In this document: positions 8,080-17,488 of the stretch, piece after piece
How the letters are laid out: every line of letters starts with the position of its first letter
Numbering within the stretch: the stretch's first letter is position 1
Source: Novosphingobium umbonatum
Lineage (GTDB): Bacteria; Pseudomonadota; Alphaproteobacteria; Sphingomonadales; Sphingomonadaceae
Direction: 5' to 3'
Assembly (NCBI RefSeq): GCF_004005905.1
Contig: NZ_SACO01000002.1
Location: forward strand, 62,001 to 126,000
DNA length: 64,000 nucleotides
Notes under the pieces: model-generated
Told to the model about the DNA's origin: nothing
Database searches by the model: none
Seen by the model: only the letters and a program-made list of their open reading frames with translations
Program-made: the position numbers and the translations under genes

Positions 8080-8139
8080 GGTCAAGCCCGCGCCAACCCC
8101 ATTGCGCCCCGCCACGCCGCAGCGCATGAGGGTCTTTCC

Positions 8140-9681
8140 ATGGCCACAGAACCCTTTCACTCCCCCGCCCTTCCGCTTGCCCCTGCCAATGACGCAGGTG
8201 CCGCAGGCCAGACCCTGCCCGCCAATATCGAGGCCGAAGCTGCCTTTCTGGGCGCGGTATTGATCGACAATCGCGTGATCGAGGAACTGGCCAAGCCGCT
8301 TTCCCCGCACCACTTCTTTGAACCGGTGCATGGCCGCATTTACGAGCGGATCATGCAATTGCTGGAGCGCAAGGCGGTGGTCACGCCGGTCACGCTCAAG
8401 CCCTATTTCGAGCAGGACGAGGCAATGCGCGCGCTGGGCGGCCCTGCCTATCTGGCGCGCCTGACCGCCGATGGCCAAGGGCTGATTGCGCCGCGCGTGC
8501 TGGCCGAACAGATTTACGATCTGGCGCTGCTGCGCGAATTGGTGCGCGTGGGACGCGATCTGGTGCAGGGCGCGATGGACACCAGCGAGACGGTTGAGCC
8601 GCTGGAGCAGATCGAATCCGCCGAAGCCGCACTATATAAGGTGGCCGATGGCGCGGGCGGCGCCAATGAAGCCAAAAGCTTTGGCGAGGCCACCCGCGTG
8701 GCGATTGCCAATATTGAAAAGGCCTTCAATTCGGGCGGCCATGTCGCGGGCAAGACCACCGGCCTCGACAGCGTGAACCAGCGCATCGGCGGCCTGCATG
8801 ATTCCGACCTTATCATTCTGGCCGGACGCCCGGGCATGGGCAAAACCTCGCTGGCCACCAATATCGCCTTTAACGCGGCGGACCGGCTGCTGACCGACCT
8901 GTCGATGGGCATTCCGGCGGAAAAGTCGATCGGCGCGGCGGTGGCCTTTTTCAGCCTTGAAATGAGCGCCGACCAGCTGGCCACCCGTATTCTGGCCGAG
9001 CAATCGGGCATTTCCTCCAGCGCGCTGCGTATGGGCAAAATCAGCCGCGAGGATTTTCAAGCCCTGTCCTTTGCCTCGCAGCGTCTGGCGCAATTGCCGC
9101 TGTATATTGACGATACGCCGGGCCTGACCATTTCGGGCCTGCGCACCCGCGCCCGCCGGTTGAAGCGCCGCCACGGCCTTGGCATGGTCATTGTCGACTA
9201 CCTCCAGCTCTTGCAGGGCAGCGGCCGCGCCACAGACAATCGCGTGAACGAAATTTCGGAAATCTCGCGCGGGTTGAAAACTTTGGCCAAGGAACTGCAT
9301 GTTCCGGTGATCGCCCTGTCGCAGCTGTCGCGTGCGGTGGAACAGCGCGAGGACAAGCGCCCCCAGCTGTCCGACCTTCGCGAATCCGGCTCAATCGAAC
9401 AGGACGCCGATATGGTGTGGTTCGTATTTCGCGAGGATTATTACGTCAAATCGCGCGAACCCAAGGAACCCACCCCCACCGATCCGCCCGCCGTGGTCGA
9501 GGCCCATGCCCGCTGGCAGGAGGAAATGGAGCGCGTGTTCGGTCTGGCCGAACTGATTATTGCCAAGCAACGCCATGGCTCCACCGGCAAGGTACGGATG
9601 CGCTTTGAAGCCAAGATCACCAAATTCAGCGATCTGGCGCCTGAAGAACTGGCCAATTACGCCTACGAACTGGACGAGTAA
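8140..9681 (+). CDS. dnaB: Replicative DNA helicase DnaB
   Basis: Hexameric 5'-3' helicase that unwinds DNA at the fork and recruits primase. The 513-residue product has the N-terminal primase-interacting domain (about 27-130), the linker, and the RecA-like C-terminal domain with Walker A G229-RPGMGKT, Walker B (GMVIVDYLQLL) and the arginine/DnaB signature DLRESGSIEQDAD. No intein is present. It is a stand-alone gene, with a DnaA box in its upstream region and a large nested inverted repeat between its stop and rpoZ. Confidence 0.98.
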   Translation: MATEPFHSPALPLAPANDAGAAGQTLPANIEAEAAFLGAVLIDNRVIEELAKPLSPHHFFEPVHGRIYERIMQLLERKAVVTPVTLKPYFEQDEAMRALGGPAYLARLTADGQGLIAPRVLAEQIYDLALLRELVRVGRDLVQGAMDTSETVEPLEQIESAEAALYKVADGAGGANEAKSFGEATRVAIANIEKAFNSGGHVAGKTTGLDSVNQRIGGLHDSDLIILAGRPGMGKTSLATNIAFNAADRLLTDLSMGIPAEKSIGAAVAFFSLEMSADQLATRILAEQSGISSSALRMGKISREDFQALSFASQRLAQLPLYIDDTPGLTISGLRTRARRLKRRHGLGMVIVDYLQLLQGSGRATDNRVNEISEISRGLKTLAKELHVPVIALSQLSRAVEQREDKRPQLSDLRESGSIEQDADMVWFVFREDYYVKSREPKEPTPTDPPAVVEAHARWQEEMERVFGLAELIIAKQRHGSTGKVRMRFEAKITKFSDLAPEELANYAYELDE

Positions 9682-9705
9682 GCGCGAGCCTGCGGCGAAT
9701 CCTTG

Positions 9706-9748
9706 ACTCTGACGCGCCACCCGCCTAGGCGGCATGGTTCGTCAGAGT
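9706..9748. repeat. Nested inverted repeat between dnaB and rpoZ
   Basis: Outer arms ACTCTGACG (9706-9714) and CGTCAGAGT (9740-9748) are perfect reverse complements and enclose the 12-base perfect palindrome CCGCCTAGGCGG (9721-9732). The whole could fold as a branched hairpin ending in TTT, serving as the dnaB terminator, or act as an operator or leader element for rpoZ, whose start is 27 bases further on. Confidence 0.6.
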
Positions 9749-9775
9749 TTCCCTATTTGCAAACGGAGTGCCCCT

Positions 9776-10120
9776 ATGGCGCGCGTTACTGTCGAAGATT
9801 GCGTCGACAAGATCCCCAACCGTTTTGACCTCGTGCTGCTGGCTGCCCAGCGTGCGCGTGAAATCTCGGGCGGTGCGGAACTGACCCTCGAACGCGACCG
9901 TGATAAAAATCCGGTGGTGGCCCTGCGCGAAATCGCAGAGGAAACCGTTCGCCCCAAGATCCTGAAGGAATCGCTGATCACCTCGATGCAGCGCGTTCTG
10001 CCCGACGATGATGATGAAGTCGATGATATCGGCTCGCTGTCGCAGTCGGCCGAGGCCCTGCGCATCACGGCCGCCGCGCCGGTGCGCAACACCTCGCTGG
10101 GTGGCGATTACGAGGGTTAA
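9776..10120 (+). CDS. rpoZ: DNA-directed RNA polymerase subunit omega
   Basis: Omega chaperones beta-prime during RNA polymerase assembly and forms a ppGpp site. The 114-residue product begins [20 protein letters not shown], the conserved family start, with [10 protein letters not shown] following. The C-terminal 40 residues are acidic and variable. The ATG lies 8 bases after GGAG; the longer frame starting at 9734 runs through the inverted repeat and is unlikely. A strong terminator follows. In many relatives spoT/relA is next, but here ftsH is, in the opposite direction. Confidence 0.96.
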   Translation: MARVTVEDCVDKIPNRFDLVLLAAQRAREISGGAELTLERDRDKNPVVALREIAEETVRPKILKESLITSMQRVLPDDDDEVDDIGSLSQSAEALRITAAAPVRNTSLGGDYEG

Positions 10121-10150
10121 TTAACTCTCCCGCCCAAGCCGGAATAAAGA

Positions 10151-10181
10151 CCCCCGCCCAGTGTAACTGGCGGGGGTTTTT
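10151..10181 (+). terminator. Rho-independent terminator of rpoZ
   Basis: Perfect 8-bp stem CCCCCGCC/GGCGGGGG with a 10-base loop, followed by TTTTT, 31 bases after the rpoZ stop. Confidence 0.92.
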
Positions 10182-10199
10182 CTTGGGCCTAACGCACAT

Positions 10200-10239
10200 A
10201 AAAAAGGCCCCGAAGGTTTCACCCTTCGAGGCCTTTTTG
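10200..10239 (-). terminator. Rho-independent terminator of ftsH (possibly bidirectional)
   Basis: Stem GGCC-C-CGAAGG with CCTTCG-A-GGCC (one mismatched pair) flanked by A6 on one side and T5 on the other, so it has a run of T on either strand. It lies 30 bases past the ftsH stop. A second short perfect repeat CCGGTAA/TTACCGG (about 10243-10261) sits between it and the gene. Confidence 0.88.
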
Positions 10240-10269
10240 TTGCCGGTAAGTTTGTTACCGGTAAGGAGA

Positions 10270-12204
10270 TCAGATCCCCTGCGGCGCGGAACCAGCAGGC
10301 GAGCTCTTGCCTGCGCGGGGCACGCTGCCGCCGATGATCGCGGCGGGCAAAGGCGTGCCGACATTGCTGCCCGCGCGGGTGATCACGCCGGTTTCCACCA
10401 CCTGCTTGATCTCGTCACCGGTCAGCGTTTCATATTCCAGCAGCGCCTTGGCCAAAGTGTGGAGCTGCTCTTCCTGAGCCTTCAGAATTTCCGTAGCCCG
10501 CGTATGGGCCGTATCGACCAGACTGCGGATTTCATTATCGATCAGCGTGTTGGTCGCTTCCGAACTCATCAGGCGCTGGTTGGCGCCCATGCCCAGATAG
10601 CCCTCGGACTGCTCTTCATATTGCAGCGGGCCCAGCTTGTCGCTCATGCCCCATTTGGTGACCATGTTGCGGGCAAGGCTGGTGGCATATTGGATGTCGC
10701 CGCTGGCGCCGCTCGACACCTTGTCATAGCCGAAGATCAGTTCTTCGGCCACGCGGCCGCCCATGCTGACCGACAGGTTCGCATGCATCTTGTCGCGGTG
10801 ATAGGAATAGCTGTCACGTTCCGGCAAGCGCATCACCATGCCCAAAGCGCGACCGCGCGGGATGATGGTGGCCTTGTGGATAGGATCACTGGCCGGTTCG
10901 TTGATCGACACCAGAGCATGGCCCGCCTCGTGATAGGCGGTCATACGCTTTTCTTCCTCGGTCATGACCATGGAGCGGCGCTCCGCCCCCATCATAACCT
11001 TGTCCTTGGCGTCTTCAAATTCCTGCATCGCCACCATGCGCTTGTTGCGGCGGGCAGCCAGCAGCGCAGCCTCATTGACCAGATTGGCCAGATCGGCACC
11101 GGCAAAACCGGGCGTGCCACGGGCAATTGTGCGGGCATCTACGTCAGGGGCCAAAGGCACCTTCTTCATATGCACGCTCAGGATCTTCTCGCGCCCTTCG
11201 ATATCGGGCACGGGCACCACCACCTGACGATCGAAACGACCCGGACGCAGCAGAGCAGGGTCCAGCACATCGGGGCGGTTGGTGGCGGCGATGATGATGA
11301 TGCCTTCATTGGCTTCAAAACCATCCATTTCCACCAGCAACTGGTTCAGCGTCTGCTCGCGCTCGTCATTGCTGTTGCCCAGACCATGGCCACGGCTACG
11401 GCCCACGGCGTCGATTTCGTCGATGAACAGGATGCAGGGCGCGTTCTTCTTGGCCTGTTCGAACATGTCGCGCACGCGGCTTGCGCCCACGCCGACGAAC
11501 ATTTCCACAAAGTCCGAACCCGAAATGGTGAAGAAGGGCACGCCAGCCTCTCCGGCAATGGCGCGGGCCAGCAAAGTCTTACCGGTCCCCGGCGAACCGA
11601 CCAGCAGCGCGCCCTTGGGGATCTGGCCGCCCAGCTTGGAGAAACGCTGCGGATCGCGCAGGAATTCGACGATTTCCTCCAGCTCCTCGCGCGCTTCATC
11701 AATACCGGCCACATCGGCAAAGGTCACGCGGCCCTGCTTTTCGGTCAGCATCTTGGCCTTGCTCTTGCCAAAGCCCATGGCGCCGCCGCCGCCGCCCTTC
11801 TGCATCTGGCGCATGGCGAAAAAGCCCACCGCCACGATCAGCAGGAAAGGCAGGGCCTGCAGCAGGATATAGAGCAGCAGATTCGGCTCTTCAGGCGACT
11901 TGCCCTGATATTTCACGCCATTTTGCGCCAACAAAGGCGCCAGCGTCACATCATTGGGGATGGGAACGGTCGAGAAAGCCTCGCCATTCTTGAAATGGCC
12001 GGTGATCTTTTGCTCACCCACCGCCACATCGCCCACGCTGCCCTCGGCAACCTTGGCGCGGAAGTCGGAATAGGCAATCGACTGGGCACCCACATCGCCA
12101 CGGGCGCCAAACAGGGACACCGCCACGAACAGGGCCAGAAAGATCCCGCCCCAGATCAACAGGCTCTTCATCCAGGGATTACCATTGGGCTGGTCTTCAT
12201 TCAT
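10270..12204 (-). CDS. ftsH: ATP-dependent zinc metalloprotease FtsH
   Basis: Membrane-bound AAA+ protease that degrades misfolded membrane proteins and short-lived regulators (LpxC and sigma-32 in model species). The 644-residue product has two N-terminal transmembrane helices (about 12-33 and 110-131) around a periplasmic domain, Walker A G203-SPGTGKT, Walker B ILFIDEID, the second region of homology, and the zinc motif H425-EAGH with a distal Asp. The chosen ATG has AAAGGA 8-9 bases upstream. It stands alone, with its own terminator. Confidence 0.98.
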   Translation of the reverse strand: MNEDQPNGNPWMKSLLIWGGIFLALFVAVSLFGARGDVGAQSIAYSDFRAKVAEGSVGDVAVGEQKITGHFKNGEAFSTVPIPNDVTLAPLLAQNGVKYQGKSPEEPNLLLYILLQALPFLLIVAVGFFAMRQMQKGGGGGAMGFGKSKAKMLTEKQGRVTFADVAGIDEAREELEEIVEFLRDPQRFSKLGGQIPKGALLVGSPGTGKTLLARAIAGEAGVPFFTISGSDFVEMFVGVGASRVRDMFEQAKKNAPCILFIDEIDAVGRSRGHGLGNSNDEREQTLNQLLVEMDGFEANEGIIIIAATNRPDVLDPALLRPGRFDRQVVVPVPDIEGREKILSVHMKKVPLAPDVDARTIARGTPGFAGADLANLVNEAALLAARRNKRMVAMQEFEDAKDKVMMGAERRSMVMTEEEKRMTAYHEAGHALVSINEPASDPIHKATIIPRGRALGMVMRLPERDSYSYHRDKMHANLSVSMGGRVAEELIFGYDKVSSGASGDIQYATSLARNMVTKWGMSDKLGPLQYEEQSEGYLGMGANQRLMSSEATNTLIDNEIRSLVDTAHTRATEILKAQEEQLHTLAKALLEYETLTGDEIKQVVETGVITRAGSNVGTPLPAAIIGGSVPRAGKSSPAGSAPQGI

Positions 12205-12294
12205 CGCGGTGCATCCTTTCGCAACGCTCAATGTAGGCGCGCGGGTCTAAATCGCAAGTTAGCTTCTGGTGCTTTTTGCCATAGGCAAAAGTCA

Positions 12295-12915
12295 TTAGGC
12301 CGGATTAACCCCATCACGGGCCAGCAAAAACACCGCATGTTCCGCCCGCCAATTGGCCAAGGCTGGCTGGATCAGCCCGTCTCCGGCCAAAAACCATGCG
12401 CCTTCCACACGAATGCCGCGTTCGCGTACAAGCTCGCGGAAATCGGTGATGGTCAGATGGTGGATGTTGGGCGTTGCATACCAAGCCACCGGCAACAGAC
12501 GCGTCACCGGCATCCGCCCGCGCCAGAGCAGGTCACTCCGCACCCGCCAATGCGCAAAATTGGGGAAGGACACAAAGGCCCGCCGCCCGATCCGCAGCAA
12601 TTCCTCCAGCACGATATCGGGCCTTTTGGTGGTCTGCAAAGTCTGGCTCAGGATCGCATAATCGAAACCAGCATCGGGGTAGAGGCCCAGATCGGTGTCG
12701 GCATCGCCCTGAATGGCAGACAAACCCTGCCCCACACAGGCCGCCACATTATCGGGCGCGATTTCCAGCCCGCGCACATCGCAGCCACGCTCGTCACGCA
12801 GGGCCGCCATCAACGTGCCATCACCGCAGCCGACGTCCAGCACCTTGGCGCCAGCGGCCACGTGAGAGGCAATCACCGCCAAATCGGGGCGCAATTTGAC
12901 CGAAATCTGCTTCAT
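12295..12915 (-). CDS. metW: Methionine biosynthesis protein MetW
   Basis: A 206-residue protein with a SAM-methyltransferase-like fold ([15 protein letters not shown], residues 25-39) and the family markers GLEIAPDNV and SFPNFAHW. MetW is the usual partner of MetX and is needed for full homoserine acyltransferase activity in several proteobacteria; methyltransferase activity itself has not been shown for the family as far as I know. Its start overlaps the metX stop by 4 bases (ATGA). Confidence 0.93.
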   Translation of the reverse strand: MKQISVKLRPDLAVIASHVAAGAKVLDVGCGDGTLMAALRDERGCDVRGLEIAPDNVAACVGQGLSAIQGDADTDLGLYPDAGFDYAILSQTLQTTKRPDIVLEELLRIGRRAFVSFPNFAHWRVRSDLLWRGRMPVTRLLPVAWYATPNIHHLTITDFRELVRERGIRVEGAWFLAGDGLIQPALANWRAEHAVFLLARDGVNPA

Positions 12916-14033
12916 CGGCTCAGGAACCCGCCAATAACCCGATCCAGCGCGGGCACATCCAAAAGGAAGCTGTCATGCCCATAGGGCGCGGCCAGTTCCA
13001 TGAAAGACACCGGCGCCCCCGCCGCATTGACCGCATGGGCAATCTTGCGCGATTCGCTGGTGGGATAGAGCCAGTCGGTATCAAAACTGACCACACAGAA
13101 ACGCGCCTTCACGCCGGCAAAGGCTTCGGACAGGCGGAGATTATGGCCCGCGCCAAAACGCTCCTCGCCAAGGTCGAAATAGCTCATGGCGCGGGTGATA
13201 TAGAGATAGGAATTGGCATCAAACCGGCCGGTAAAGCTGCTGCCCTGATAGCGCAGATAGCTTTCCACCTGAAAATCCGCGCCAAAGCCAAAGCTTTTCG
13301 CATCCCGATCCTGCAGACGGCGGCCGAATTTCTCCGACAAGGTCGCCTCGGACAGATAGGTGATATGCGCGGCCATGCGCGCCACCGCCAGCCCCGCATC
13401 GGGCGCGCGGCCTGTTTCGTAATAGGCGCCCTGCTGCCAGTCGGGGTCGGCCATGATCGCCTGACGCCCCACTTCCTGAAAGGCGATATTCTGCACCGGC
13501 ATGGCCGCCGTCGTCGCCAGCGCCAAAACGCGCTCCACCCGATCGGGCCAATTGACGCTTAGCGAGAGCGCCTGCATCCCCCCCATGCTGCCGCCGATCA
13601 CCGCATAAAGCCGCTCCACCCCCAGATGGTCGAGCAGCGCCATATGCGCCCGTACCATATCGCGGATGGTAATAACCGGAAAGCGCAACCCATAGGGCTT
13701 ACCATCGGCGGCCAGACTGCCCGGCCCTGTCGTCCCCATGCAGGAACCCAGCACATTGGGGCAGATGACATAGAAGCGGTCGGTATCGATCTGCTTGCCC
13801 GCACCCACCATCTTGTCCCACCAGCCCGGCTTGCCGGTGATGGGATGCGGGCTGGCGACATGTTGATCGCCGGTGGTGGCGTGACAGATCAGGATCGCAT
13901 TGGAAGCATCCGCATTCAACTTGCCATAGGTTTCATAGGCAATGCGGACATTGTCCAGACTTTGCCCGCCATCCAGCGGCAGCGGATCGGGCAGGTCATA
14001 GGTTTCCGAGCAGGGCGTGAACAGGCTGGCCAT
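12912..14033 (-). CDS. metX: Homoserine O-acyltransferase (MetX)
   Basis: Acylates homoserine from acetyl- or succinyl-CoA, the first committed step of methionine synthesis. The 373-residue alpha/beta-hydrolase-fold enzyme shows the nucleophile S149 in GGSMGG, acid Asp in SFDTDWLYP and His in YGHDSFL. Acetyl versus succinyl preference cannot be settled by eye. The ATG at 14033 gives 18 residues before the conserved LDGG, as in relatives; the open frame extends to a TTG at 14072, but that segment has rarer codons. It is divergent from hisC, with a 118-base gap. Confidence 0.93.
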   Translation of the reverse strand: MASLFTPCSETYDLPDPLPLDGGQSLDNVRIAYETYGKLNADASNAILICHATTGDQHVASPHPITGKPGWWDKMVGAGKQIDTDRFYVICPNVLGSCMGTTGPGSLAADGKPYGLRFPVITIRDMVRAHMALLDHLGVERLYAVIGGSMGGMQALSLSVNWPDRVERVLALATTAAMPVQNIAFQEVGRQAIMADPDWQQGAYYETGRAPDAGLAVARMAAHITYLSEATLSEKFGRRLQDRDAKSFGFGADFQVESYLRYQGSSFTGRFDANSYLYITRAMSYFDLGEERFGAGHNLRLSEAFAGVKARFCVVSFDTDWLYPTSESRKIAHAVNAAGAPVSFMELAAPYGHDSFLLDVPALDRVIGGFLSR

Positions 14034-14151
14034 CTTGCGCGCTGAATTGGGCCTTGGCGGGCGCTCTGTCAATGCGGGCCAATGCCTTGGTCAGTGGCAA
14101 GTGCTGCTTTACTGGCATTTCGTGGCGCGTTGGGTTAAAGGGCGCGCCATT

Positions 14152-15276
14152 ATGACAGAGCAAACCGACCAGATCCGCCCCGCCCTGCCCACACCCAAGC
14201 CATGGATCAGCCAAATCCATGCCTATGTGCCCGGCAAGAGCAAGGGGCATGACGGTCGCCCGCTCACCAAGCTGTCCGCCAATGAAAACCCCTTGGGCAC
14301 CAGCCCCGCCGCGCTGGCCGCCCGTGCAGAAGCCGCTGCCCCCGCGCTTTACCCCGATCCGGACAGCAACGCCCTACGCGCAGCCTTGGGCCAGTTGCAC
14401 GGCATCCCCGCCGCCCGCATCGTGATGGGCACGGGCAGCGATGAAATCCTGCATATTGCCGCCCAAGCCTATGCCGGGCCGGGGGACGAGATCATCTATG
14501 TCCGCTATGGCTTCTCGGTCTATGACATAGCCGCGCGCCGTTGCGGGGCCACGCCCGTGGTAGCGCCCGATGCCGATTATGGCACGGATGTGGATGCGCT
14601 GCTGGCGCTGGTGAATGAGAAAACCCGCGTGGTTTTCGTGGCCAATCCCAACAATCCCACCGGCTCTTTCCTGCCGCGTGGCGAGATTGCCCGCCTGCAT
14701 GCGGCGCTCCCTTCTGACGTGCTGCTGGTGCTCGATCAGGCCTATGGCGAATATGTCTCGCCAGAGGATGAGGATGGCGCGATGGCGCTGGCGCAAAGCG
14801 CGGGCAATGTGCTGGTAACGCGCACCTTCTCCAAGATTTACGGGCTGGCGGGCGAACGTCTGGGCTGGGGCACGGGCGCGCCGCATATTATCGACGCGCT
14901 CAACCGCATTCGCGGCCCGTTCAACCTGTCGAACAGCGCGCAAGCCATGGGGCTGGCCGCTGTCGCCGATCAGAGCTTTGTGGAAGCCTCGCGCCTGCAT
15001 AATCTGGCCACGCGCCAAGCCTTTGTGGCCGAGCTGGAACAGCTGTCCAACCACGGCATCCGCCCGCTGCCCAGCGAGGCCAATTTTGTGCTGATCCTGT
15101 TTGAAGGCAATCTCACCGCCGAAACGGTCTATAATGGCCTGATGGAGATCGGTTATATCACCCGCTGGCTCCCCAATCAGGGCCTGCCGCATGGGTTGCG
15201 CATCACCATCGGCAGCAAGGCGCAGATGGACGAAATCGCTGCGGAAATCCGCCGACTGGCGCAGGCCGCAGGATGA
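14152..15276 (+). CDS. hisC: Histidinol-phosphate aminotransferase (aromatic aminotransferase type)
   Basis: PLP-dependent class I/II aminotransferase of 374 residues. K228 in TFSKIYG is the Schiff-base lysine; NPNNPTG and the phosphate-binding R in GERLGWG are present. Its stop overlaps the start of prephenate dehydrogenase, so besides histidinol phosphate it may transaminate prephenate or phenylpyruvate in tyrosine/phenylalanine synthesis, as the hisC2/tyrA pairing in alphaproteobacteria suggests. Start chosen at the ATG preceded by AAAGG. Confidence 0.92.
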   Translation: MTEQTDQIRPALPTPKPWISQIHAYVPGKSKGHDGRPLTKLSANENPLGTSPAALAARAEAAAPALYPDPDSNALRAALGQLHGIPAARIVMGTGSDEILHIAAQAYAGPGDEIIYVRYGFSVYDIAARRCGATPVVAPDADYGTDVDALLALVNEKTRVVFVANPNNPTGSFLPRGEIARLHAALPSDVLLVLDQAYGEYVSPEDEDGAMALAQSAGNVLVTRTFSKIYGLAGERLGWGTGAPHIIDALNRIRGPFNLSNSAQAMGLAAVADQSFVEASRLHNLATRQAFVAELEQLSNHGIRPLPSEANFVLILFEGNLTAETVYNGLMEIGYITRWLPNQGLPHGLRITIGSKAQMDEIAAEIRRLAQAAG

Positions 15277-16184
15277 GCGCGGGTTTTTCCAAAGTCGCCA
15301 TCATCGGCCTTGGGCTCCAGGGCGGTTCGATCGGCCTTGCCCTGCGCGAGGCGCTGCCCGATCTGGCCACCACCGGCTATGACCGCGACGCCGCCACCCG
15401 CGCCCGCGCGGCGGAACGCGGCCTTGTCGGCCATGTCGCCGATAGCGCGGGCGAAGCGGTGGCGGGCGCCGATCTGGTGATCTTTTGCGTGCCTTTGGGC
15501 GCGATGGCGGCGGCGGCGGAGGAATGCGCCGCTTCGCTCTCGCCAGACGCGCTGATCTCCGACGTTGGCTCCAGCAAAGTCTCGGTGGCCGAAGCGCTGG
15601 GCAGCGTGTTGCCCAACCATGCCATCATCCCTGCCCATCCCGTGGCGGGCACCGAAAATTCCGGCCCGGACGCCGGCTTTGCCAGCCTGTTCCGTGGCCG
15701 CTGGTGCATCATCACCCCGCCCGAAGGCGCGGATGAGGCCCTTGTAGCCCGCCTATCCGCCCTGTGGGAAGCGATGGGCGCCAAGGTGGAATTGATGGAT
15801 GCGGCCCATCATGACCGCGTGCTGGCCGTCACCAGCCATTTGCCGCATTTGATCGCCTATACGATTGTAGGCACAGCCAGCGATCTGGAAGAAGTGACCC
15901 AGAGCGAGGTCATCAAATATTCCGCCGGTGGTTTCCGCGATTTCACCCGCATCGCGGCCAGCGACCCCACCATGTGGCGCGATGTGTTCCTGTCGAACAA
16001 GGGCGCGGTGCTGGAAATGCTCCAGCGCTTCACCGAGGATCTGACCGCGCTGCAACGCGCGATCCGCGTGGGCGATGGCGAGCAATTGTTCGACCATTTC
16101 ACCCGCACCCGCGCCATCCGCCGCTCGATTATCGAGCAGGGTCAGGACGTGGCGCAAGCCAATTTCGGGCGCGACGCTTCGTAA
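15273..16184 (+). CDS. tyrA: Prephenate/arogenate dehydrogenase
   Basis: NAD(P)-dependent oxidative decarboxylation of prephenate or arogenate in tyrosine synthesis. The 303-residue protein has the Rossmann motif G12-LGLQGGS, the prephenate signature [10 protein letters not shown] and the all-helical C-terminal dimerisation domain with the conserved H in TSHLPH. No chorismate mutase or ACT domain is fused. It overlaps hisC by 4 bases (ATGA). A GC hairpin between it and the convergent plsC ends the transcript. Confidence 0.95.
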   Translation: MSAGFSKVAIIGLGLQGGSIGLALREALPDLATTGYDRDAATRARAAERGLVGHVADSAGEAVAGADLVIFCVPLGAMAAAAEECAASLSPDALISDVGSSKVSVAEALGSVLPNHAIIPAHPVAGTENSGPDAGFASLFRGRWCIITPPEGADEALVARLSALWEAMGAKVELMDAAHHDRVLAVTSHLPHLIAYTIVGTASDLEEVTQSEVIKYSAGGFRDFTRIAASDPTMWRDVFLSNKGAVLEMLQRFTEDLTALQRAIRVGDGEQLFDHFTRTRAIRRSIIEQGQDVAQANFGRDAS

Positions 16185-16190
16185 TAGTCA

Positions 16191-16216
16191 GGGCCGGAAG
16201 TTCTCACCTCCGGCCC
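16191..16216. terminator. GC hairpin between convergent tyrA and plsC
   Basis: Perfect 8-bp inverted repeat GGGCCGGA/TCCGGCCC with a 10-base loop, 6 bases past the tyrA stop and 7 before the plsC stop. It lacks a run of T, so termination would be weak or Rho-assisted; it could serve both genes. Confidence 0.5.
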
Positions 16217-16223
16217 GCAACCC

Positions 16224-16931
16224 TCAATCATTAAGCGCGTTGATCGCGGCGTGGACCCTCGCTTCCACTTCCTCGCGCGGCAGGCCGGGGGGAATGGTCT
16301 CGCCGATGCGATAGGTTACCGTGCCGCGCCTTTTCCAGAAACCGCGCAGCAAAGGCCCGCTGTTCACCGCCACCGGCACCACCGGCAGGCCGATCATCTT
16401 GTAAAGCCCCGCAAAGCCTGCCTGTAGCGCAGGCTTCTCCCCATGCGGCATACGCGTACCTTCGGGGAAGATCACCAAGGGCCGGTTCTCCTGCGACAAT
16501 TTGCGGGCGGCGGCCAGCATGGCGCGCAAAGCCTTGGCCCCTTGGTCACGCTCCACCGGCACCAGCCCATAACGCGCCGCCGCCGGCCCCCAACTGGGCA
16601 GTTTCAGCAATTCCACCTTGGCAAATACGGCAGGGAAATCGAGGAAAGTGGGCATATCCACCGCCTCGAACATCGCCTCATGCTTCACCGCGACGAACAC
16701 GCTGCCGCTGGGGATCTGGCCTTCGACCACCACTTTGACGCCGCAAATATGCACCACGCCCCAGCGCTGCAAATTGGACCACAGGTCGCAGATGACCACC
16801 GCACCCTTGCGGCTTGGCCCGATCATCGCAAAGGGCAGGATCAGGCCCAGAATGAAAGTGACCAAATAGAAAAACAGGTTGAACAGGATCGAGCGCAAAA
16901 TCTCGCCCATGCTCAAAGAAGTCCGCTTCAT
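16224..16931 (-). CDS. plsC: 1-acyl-sn-glycerol-3-phosphate acyltransferase
   Basis: Transfers an acyl chain to lysophosphatidic acid to make phosphatidic acid at the inner membrane. The 235-residue protein has N-terminal hydrophobic helices (about 14-38), motif I as KHEAMFE (H84 to E89), motif III FPEGTR (155-160) and the PVVPVAVNSG motif IV. Motif I has Glu where the canonical HX4D has Asp. It is the last gene of ftsE-ftsX-ydcF-plsC and overlaps ydcF by 4 bases. Confidence 0.9.
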   Translation of the reverse strand: MKRTSLSMGEILRSILFNLFFYLVTFILGLILPFAMIGPSRKGAVVICDLWSNLQRWGVVHICGVKVVVEGQIPSGSVFVAVKHEAMFEAVDMPTFLDFPAVFAKVELLKLPSWGPAAARYGLVPVERDQGAKALRAMLAAARKLSQENRPLVIFPEGTRMPHGEKPALQAGFAGLYKMIGLPVVPVAVNSGPLLRGFWKRRGTVTYRIGETIPPGLPREEVEARVHAAINALND

Positions 16932-17488
16932 GAATTACGCTTTCGATCAGCTACGCCCGCGCCATCCGCGCCAATCTGCCACAGGCGGCGGGCCAAAAAC
17001 TTGCTATATTCGCTCAGCAACACGCCCAAAGAGGGCCGCGTGGCCACCGCATCCTCCACCATCTCCACATCGGGCATGGTGCGGTGCAATTCCCATGCGG
17101 CACGGCGCATATGCCAGTCCGATGTGACCAGGCGCACCTTGGCCAGATGATGCTTGGCCACCCAATCGGCGGCTTCCTTGGCATTGCTGCGCGTATCCAC
17201 CGATTCATAGCCCAAAGTGATGCAGCAGCGCATCCAGACCGGCTCTATGCCATATTGCGCTGCCAGTTCTTTGGGCTTCACATCGGGGTCCACACCGGAA
17301 ACCAGCATGATCGGCGCCTGATGGGCGCGCAACAGGTCCAGCCCGCGCGCAATCCGCCCCTCGCCGCCGGTTAGCACGATAATGCCATCACTGCGCCCCA
17401 CCTCGGCCGGTTGCGGCAGAAACACCGCAAAGCCGACAAAGCCCAAGGCCCATGCCACCAGTAGCAAGGAGGCCAGACGGCGCAGCAT
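16928..17488 (-). CDS. YdcF/SanA-family (DUF218) envelope protein
   Basis: A 186-residue DUF218 protein with one N-terminal membrane anchor (about 5-24). Family landmarks are IIVLTGGEGRIARGLDLL, ESVDTRSNAKEA and LVTSDWHMRRA. Relatives SanA and ElyC act in envelope permeability and lipid-carrier/peptidoglycan metabolism, but the chemical role is unclear. Its ATG directly follows the ftsX stop codon with no spacer and its end overlaps plsC, so it is translated as part of the ftsEX operon. Confidence 0.88.
   Translation of the reverse strand: MLRRLASLLLVAWALGFVGFAVFLPQPAEVGRSDGIIVLTGGEGRIARGLDLLRAHQAPIMLVSGVDPDVKPKELAAQYGIEPVWMRCCITLGYESVDTRSNAKEAADWVAKHHLAKVRLVTSDWHMRRAAWELHRTMPDVEMVEDAVATRPSLGVLLSEYSKFLARRLWQIGADGAGVADRKRNS

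Noticed and set aside
8031..8139. Replication origin near dnaB
   Set aside because: Only one DnaA box and no AT-rich unwinding region; no dnaA, dnaN or gidA-type neighbours.
12274..12290. Terminator of metW from TTTTGCC/GGCAAAA
   Set aside because: Loop of only 3 bases and no run of T after the stem on the relevant strand; too weak to call.
10183..12984. Open frame of 933 codons on the plus strand opposite ftsH and metW
   Set aside because: It is antisense to two well-supported genes, His/Gln/Arg-rich without any domain, and arises from the third-position GC bias that removes stops from the opposite strand.
14034..14151. SAM-II-type or other SAM riboswitch upstream of metX
   Set aside because: The short leader has scattered pieces such as TAAAGC and AAGGC but I could not build the required pseudoknot; a covariance-model search would be needed to claim it.
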